Shown one piece after another: positions 59,706 to 64,000 of a DNA stretch of 64,000 bases. This stretch comes from Pseudomonas sp. UBA4194. GTDB lineage: Bacteria; Pseudomonadota; Gammaproteobacteria; Pseudomonadales; Pseudomonadaceae. Within the stretch, counting starts at the first letter, position 1. Each line of letters opens with the position of its first letter. Position numbers and translations under genes: made by a program. Location of the stretch: positions 59,658-123,657 of the forward strand of contig NZ_DFUE01000025.1 in assembly GCF_002379585.1 (NCBI RefSeq), given 5' to 3'. The notes under the pieces are model-generated. The model did not search any database and was not told where the DNA came from. It saw nothing but the letters and a program-made list of their open reading frames with translations.

Positions 59706-61085
59706 ATGATCAAAGACCCCTTCGCCCGCCTCAACCTGGACCGCGAGGTCCTTACCGTCAGCCAGCTCAACGGCCGTGCCCGCGTGCTGCTCGAAGACGT
59801 GTTCAGCAACATCTGGGTAGAGGGCGAAATCTCCAATCTCGCCCGCCCTGCCTCCGGTCACGTCTATTTCACGCTCAAGGACAGTGGCGCCCAGGTGCGC
59901 TGCGCGCTGTTTCGCAACAATGCCCAGCGCGTGCGTCAGGTGTTGAAGGACGGCGCAGCGGTGAAGGTGCGCGGCAAGGTCTCGCTGTTCGAGGGCCGTG
60001 GCGACTATCAACTGATCCTCGACACCGTGGAGCCAGCCGGTGACGGCGCCTTGCGCATGGCGTTCGACGCGCTGAAGGAAAAACTCAGCGCCGAAGGCCT
60101 GTTCAGTGCCGAGCGCAAGGTGGCCTTGCCCGCTCACCCGCAGCGCATCGGTATCGTCAGCTCGCCCACCGGCGCGGTGATTCGCGACATCATCAGTGTG
60201 TTCCGCCGCCGCGCGCCACAGGTCGAGCTGACCCTGATCCCCACCGCCGTGCAAGGTCGCGAAGCCACCGCACAGATCGTCAAGGCGCTGCGCCTGGCCG
60301 ATGGTCGCGGCTTCGATGCCATCATCCTGGCCCGCGGCGGCGGCTCTTTGGAAGACCTGTGGTGCTTCAACGAGGAAGCCGTAGCGCGCGCCGTGGATGC
60401 TTGCATCACCCCGATCGTCAGCGCCGTCGGCCACGAAACCGATGTGTCCATCAGCGACTTCGTGGCCGACGTCCGCGCGCCTACGCCTTCGGCTGCCGCC
60501 GAGCTGCTGGCCCCCGACACCAGCGACCTGCAACGGCGCCTCGACAGCTTGCAGCGGCGCCTGGTGATGCGCATCCGCAATCGCCTGGCCCACGACCGCC
60601 TGCGCCTGGACGGCATGGCCCGGCGCCTGCGCCATCCTGGCGAGCGGCTGCGTCAGCAGGCTCAACGCTTGGATGACCTGGACATGCGTCTGCGCCGCGC
60701 CTTCGCGCAGCAGATGAACGCACGTCGTCACCGTCTCGCTCATCTGGATACTCGCCTGGCCGGCCAGCACCCAGGGCGCGTACTGGCCATGCTCAAGCAA
60801 CGCATCGACGGCTTGGCCGAGCGCTTGCCTCGGGCCATGCGCGAAGGCCTGAAGGCGCGCCGCCTGCAATTGCAGAGTCAGGCGCAGACACTCAACGTGG
60901 TCAGCCCGCTGGCCACCCTGGGTCGCGGCTACAGCATTCTGCTGGACGAGCGTGGCAAGGCCATTCGCAAGGCCGAACAGACCCATCCTGGCCAGCGGCT
61001 CAAAGCCCGCCTGGGCGAAGGTGAATTGGACGTACGTGTCGAAGACAACCACCTGACCCCGGTCACTCTCTCTTTATTGGACTGA
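59706..61085 (+). CDS. xseA: Exodeoxyribonuclease VII large subunit
   Basis: XseA with XseB degrades single-stranded DNA. The 459-aa protein has the N-terminal OB fold (LTVSQLNGRARVLLEDVF), the catalytic domain (GIVSSPTGAVIRDIISVFRR, ILARGGGSLEDLW, VGHETDVSISDFVADVRAPT) and the long coiled C-terminus. The ribosome-binding site is weak. It is followed after three bases by an M23 peptidase gene, probably co-transcribed. xseB is not in the window. Confidence 0.97.
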   Translation: MIKDPFARLNLDREVLTVSQLNGRARVLLEDVFSNIWVEGEISNLARPASGHVYFTLKDSGAQVRCALFRNNAQRVRQVLKDGAAVKVRGKVSLFEGRGDYQLILDTVEPAGDGALRMAFDALKEKLSAEGLFSAERKVALPAHPQRIGIVSSPTGAVIRDIISVFRRRAPQVELTLIPTAVQGREATAQIVKALRLADGRGFDAIILARGGGSLEDLWCFNEEAVARAVDACITPIVSAVGHETDVSISDFVADVRAPTPSAAAELLAPDTSDLQRRLDSLQRRLVMRIRNRLAHDRLRLDGMARRLRHPGERLRQQAQRLDDLDMRLRRAFAQQMNARRHRLAHLDTRLAGQHPGRVLAMLKQRIDGLAERLPRAMREGLKARRLQLQSQAQTLNVVSPLATLGRGYSILLDERGKAIRKAEQTHPGQRLKARLGEGELDVRVEDNHLTPVTLSLLD

Positions 61086-61088
61086 TAC

Positions 61089-61910
61089 ATGCCCCGTCTG
61101 CTCGCCTTGACCCTGATGCTGTGCCTGCCCTTCACCGCCCACGCCGACAGCTACATCACCCGCCTGCTGAACAAGCCGGTGCCAGGGGGCGTGGCGGTAG
61201 TGGACCTGGGCAGCGGCAGCGCAGCGCCGAAGGCCACCTACGACGGCAAGCCGGTACTGGTGGTAAACGAGCAAGGCACCTGGCGCGCAATCGTCGGTAT
61301 CCCCCTGACGGTCAAGCCCGGCACTGCGCAGGTCAGCGTTGGCGGTCGCGCCCTGCCCTTCGAGGTGGGCAGCAAGAAATACCCTGAGCAGCGCATTACC
61401 CTGAAGAACACCCGACAGGTGAACCCGAACCCTGCCGACCTGAAACGCATCGACGCCGAGCTCGCCGAACAGATCCGCGCCTATCGCAGCTTCAGCCCAG
61501 GCACGCCGAGCAACCTGCTGCTGGACAAGCCAGTCACCGGGCCCTTGTCGAGCAAGTTCGGCGTGCGGCGCTTCTTCAATGGCGAGGAACGCAACCCTCA
61601 TGCAGGGTTGGATTTCGCGGTGCCCGCCGGCACGCCAATCAAGACCCCGGCCAATGGCAAGGTGATTCTGGTGGGGAATTACTTCTTCAACGGCAATACC
61701 GTGTTCGTCGACCACGGCCAAGGGTTTATGAGCATGTTCTGCCATATGTCCAAGATCGATGTGAAGGTCGGGCAGAGCCTGGTGCGCGGCGCCGTGGTCG
61801 GGCGGGTAGGTTCGACCGGACGAGCCACAGGGCCGCATATGCACTGGAACGTGAGCCTGAACGATGCGCGAGTGGACCCTGCAATCTTCATCAATGCGTT
61901 CCAGCCGTAG
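61089..61910 (+). CDS. M23 family metallopeptidase
   Basis: This 273-aa exported protein has signal peptide MPRLLALTLMLCLPFTAHA. An N-terminal immunoglobulin-like part is followed by an M23 LytM-type peptidase with zinc ligands in NPHAGLDFAVPAG and GPHMHWNV. It likely cleaves peptidoglycan crosslinks or activates an amidase; the HxxxD and HxH motifs are complete, so it should be active. It follows xseA by three bases. Confidence 0.92.
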   Translation: MPRLLALTLMLCLPFTAHADSYITRLLNKPVPGGVAVVDLGSGSAAPKATYDGKPVLVVNEQGTWRAIVGIPLTVKPGTAQVSVGGRALPFEVGSKKYPEQRITLKNTRQVNPNPADLKRIDAELAEQIRAYRSFSPGTPSNLLLDKPVTGPLSSKFGVRRFFNGEERNPHAGLDFAVPAGTPIKTPANGKVILVGNYFFNGNTVFVDHGQGFMSMFCHMSKIDVKVGQSLVRGAVVGRVGSTGRATGPHMHWNVSLNDARVDPAIFINAFQP

Positions 61911-61920
61911 ACCGAGCTTT

Positions 61921-61945
61921 TGTAGGAGCGGGCTCTGCCCGCGAT
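61921..61945. repeat. Single REP element
   Basis: TGTAGGAGCGGGCTCTGCCC followed by GCGAT is a diverged copy of the REP class at 14140 and 22092. It is unpaired. The rest of 61911-62116 shows no gene. Confidence 0.8.
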
Positions 61946-62116
61946 AGGCACGCTGCCGATCCCACGCATTGCGCACGGCTCAATAGCACCGCAATTCCCG
62001 GTAAGTTCTACAGATTTACCAGCAATTAAATCCTATTTAATTCCACGCCGCGCACGCCCCTACCAATTTTCTCAACACCCTTGCCATCTTTCACCTCAAT
62101 GGTTAGGGTTGAGGCC

Positions 62117-62194
62117 ATGGAAACCGCCCACACCCTCATTCAGCTTCGCCAACACCGCAGCCTCTGCCTGGTCAGTGCCCGACTGCCTGGCTGA
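62117..62194 (+). CDS. Possible leucine-rich leader peptide of leuA
   Basis: A 25-codon frame starts at ATG 62117 with AGGG about eight bases upstream and ends 77 bases before the leuA start. Six of its 25 residues are leucine, with a cluster SLCLV in the middle and several Arg and His codons. A leucine-rich leader before leuA would suit transcription attenuation. A clear terminator/antiterminator pair was not found; only imperfect stems (GGTCAGT and ACTGCC at 62179-62188) are present. This is a candidate only. Confidence 0.35.
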   Translation: METAHTLIQLRQHRSLCLVSARLPG

Positions 62195-62271
62195 AACGCG
62201 TCGCCTCGCCCTCCTCTTTTCGATTGACCGGCAGGCCCTTTTCACTAGGCTGCTCACCAAGGATTCGCACC

Positions 62272-63942
62272 ATGACCATGCTCAAAGACCCTTCGACGAA
62301 GTACCGCGCGTTCCCGACCATCGACTTGCCGGACCGCACCTGGCCATCGAAGTCCATCACCACGGCGCCCATCTGGTGCAGCTCGGACCTGCGCGACGGC
62401 AACCAATCGCTGATCGAGCCCATGGATGCCGTCAAGAAGCTGCGCTTCTGGAAGACTCTGGTGGCGGTGGGCGTGAAAGAGATCGAGGCGTCGTTTCCCT
62501 CGGCCTCGCAAACTGATTTCGACTTCGTGCGCACCCTGATCGAAGACGGCCACATCCCGGACGACACCACCATCCAGGTGCTGACCCAAGCCCGCGAAGA
62601 CCTGATTGCCCGCACCTTCGAATCGCTCAAGGGCGCGAAGAAAGCCATCGTTCACCTCTACAACGCCACCTCGCCGTCTTTCCGCAAGATTGTCTTCAAC
62701 CAGGACAAGCAAGGCGTCAAGGACATCGCCGTGAACGCGGCCAAGCTGTTCGTGAAATACGCCGCCCAGCAGCCTGAAACCCAGTGGACCTTCCAATACT
62801 CCCCGGAGACTTTCAGCGCCACCGAGCTGGAGTTCGCCAAGGAAGTCTGCGATGCGGTCATTGAGGTGTGGAACCCGACGCCCGAGAACAAGGTGATCCT
62901 CAACCTGCCGGCCACTGTTGAAGTGTCCACGCCCAATATCTACGCCGACCAGATCGAGTGGTTCGGCCGCCATATCAACCGTCGCGACAGCGTGCTGCTG
63001 AGCCTGCACACTCACAACGACCGGGGCACTGGCGTGGCCGCTACCGAACTGGGCCTGATGGCCGGCGCCGATCGCGTCGAAGGCTGCCTGTTCGGCAACG
63101 GCGAGCGTACCGGTAACGTCGACCTGGTGACCTTGGGCTTGAACCTCTACACCCAGGGCGTGAACCCCGAGCTGGATTTCTCCGACATCGACGGCATTCG
63201 CAAGGTGGTTGAAGAATGCAACCAGATCCCTGTGCACCCACGCCATCCGTACGTGGGTGACCTGGTGCACACCGCATTCTCCGGCTCGCACCAGGACGCC
63301 ATTCGCAAAGGCTTCACCCAGCAGAAGGACGGCACCTTGTGGGAAGTGCCGTACCTGCCGATCGACCCAGCCGATATCGGTCGCAGCTACGAAGCGGTGA
63401 TTCGGGTCAACAGCCAGTCCGGCAAGGGCGGCATCACCTACCTGCTGGAACAGGAATACGGCATCAGCCTGCCGCGCCGCATGCAGATCGAGTTCAGCCA
63501 GGTGGTACAGGGCGAAACCGACCGGCTGGGCCTGGAAATGACTGCCCAGCAGATCTACGGTTTGTTGCGCAAAGAGTATCTGCAGGCCAACACCCCCTAC
63601 GCGCTGATCAGCCATCGCCTGCAGGAAGAGAACGGCAACAGCGCCGTGGACGTGGAAGTGCACAGCGATGGCGAGACCCACCACTGGCGCGGCAAGGGCA
63701 ATGGCGCCCTGGAAGCCCTGGTGGCGTCGATGCCGATTGCCGTGGAGATCATGGACTACAACGAGCACGCGATCGGCGCGGGGACCAACGCCAAGGCAGC
63801 GGCCTACATCGAGCTGCGCGTGGCGGGTGGACGGCCCGTACACGGGGTGGGTGTGGATGAGAACATCACCACCGCGAGCTTCAAGGCGCTGTTCAGTGCG
63901 TTGAATCGGTCGCTGAGCCAGCAGGAAGCGAAAGCGGCTTGA
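62272..63942 (+). CDS. leuA: 2-isopropylmalate synthase
   Basis: LeuA condenses acetyl-CoA with 2-ketoisovalerate, the first step of leucine synthesis. The 556-aa protein is the long form. The catalytic barrel shows [13 protein letters not shown] and [11 protein letters not shown]; the C-terminal LeuA dimerisation and feedback domain includes [16 protein letters not shown] and [24 protein letters not shown] lies eight bases before the ATG at 62272; another ATG six bases later is possible. The upstream region contains a REP element and the possible leader peptide. Confidence 0.97.
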   Translation: MTMLKDPSTKYRAFPTIDLPDRTWPSKSITTAPIWCSSDLRDGNQSLIEPMDAVKKLRFWKTLVAVGVKEIEASFPSASQTDFDFVRTLIEDGHIPDDTTIQVLTQAREDLIARTFESLKGAKKAIVHLYNATSPSFRKIVFNQDKQGVKDIAVNAAKLFVKYAAQQPETQWTFQYSPETFSATELEFAKEVCDAVIEVWNPTPENKVILNLPATVEVSTPNIYADQIEWFGRHINRRDSVLLSLHTHNDRGTGVAATELGLMAGADRVEGCLFGNGERTGNVDLVTLGLNLYTQGVNPELDFSDIDGIRKVVEECNQIPVHPRHPYVGDLVHTAFSGSHQDAIRKGFTQQKDGTLWEVPYLPIDPADIGRSYEAVIRVNSQSGKGGITYLLEQEYGISLPRRMQIEFSQVVQGETDRLGLEMTAQQIYGLLRKEYLQANTPYALISHRLQEENGNSAVDVEVHSDGETHHWRGKGNGALEALVASMPIAVEIMDYNEHAIGAGTNAKAAAYIELRVAGGRPVHGVGVDENITTASFKALFSALNRSLSQQEAKAA

Positions 63943-63962
63943 TGGAATTGTAGATGTTGTGA

Positions 63963-63986
63963 AGAAGCCGTACGCCGTGCGCTTCT
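63963..63986 (+). terminator. Weak stem-loop after leuA
   Basis: AGAAGC and GCTTCT enclose a 12-base loop 20 bases after the leuA stop. It resembles a short terminator without a T-tract, and the window ends soon after. Confidence 0.3.
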
Positions 63987-64000
63987 AGCCCCCTCTCCCC

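Overview
The window reads as the chromosome of a Pseudomonas species, probably of the P. putida or P. fluorescens type. The reasons are its high GC, the core order xerD-dsbC-hom-thrC, rpsP-rimM-trmD-rplS next to ffh, purL-mltF and guaB-guaA-xseA-leuA, a DUF3509 protein, and inverted pairs of the GTGGGAGCGGG-type REP common in this genus. The genus is an inference from gene content and order. No rRNA, tRNA, CRISPR array, transposase or prophage genes were seen.

Layout. 1-349: a 51-bp tandem repeat, no gene. 350-4.2 kb: recJ, a YaeQ-family gene, a periplasmic binding protein, a DUF3509 protein. 4.4-9.3 kb: a signalling cluster with an RcsB/BvgA-like response regulator, a receiver-only protein resembling RocR without its EAL domain, and a BvgS-type hybrid kinase with two periplasmic binding domains. 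9.4-18 kb: core genes on the minus strand (thrC, hom, dsbC, xerD, rplS, trmD, rimM, rpsP, ffh). 18-25.4 kb: ypjD-like and CorC/HlyC-type genes, purT, a VUT transporter, a 36-bp minisatellite enclosed by perfect 36-bp inverted repeats, a DUF1289 and gamma-carbonic anhydrase pair, two divergent Nudix hydrolases and an L,D-transpeptidase.

25.6-42.0 kb is the most striking part: a two-partner secretion locus with one TpsB transporter and four consecutive, different TpsA exoproteins (864, 1467, 822 and 1510 aa). All four keep the TPS secretion domain. Three share a modular passenger and C-terminal region, and one of these looks like a compact form. None shows a CDI-type toxin end or an immunity gene. 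Stem-loops lie in the gaps between the tpsA genes. The region before tpsB has TTCCTA/TAGGA heptads like the sites bound by BvgA and RcsB, and similar heptads lie before the regulator genes at 4-6 kb. A working model is that the BvgS-like kinase and RcsB-like regulator control the adhesin array, as BvgAS controls FHA in Bordetella.

42-50 kb: YqfO-like gene, purL, mltF, tadA and a multicopper oxidase. 49.9-54.7 kb is an accessory island: a HicA/HicB-like toxin-antitoxin pair with a 9-bp-arm palindromic operator, a 959-aa predicted exotoxin with a dermonecrotic-toxin-like N-terminus and a Tiki/EreA/ChaN-like C-terminal domain, and a FitAB (VapBC-type) pair. 55-64 kb returns to core genes: guaA, guaB, a zinc-binding hypothetical protein, a TauE/SafE permease, xseA, an M23 peptidase and leuA, the last with a possible leader peptide.
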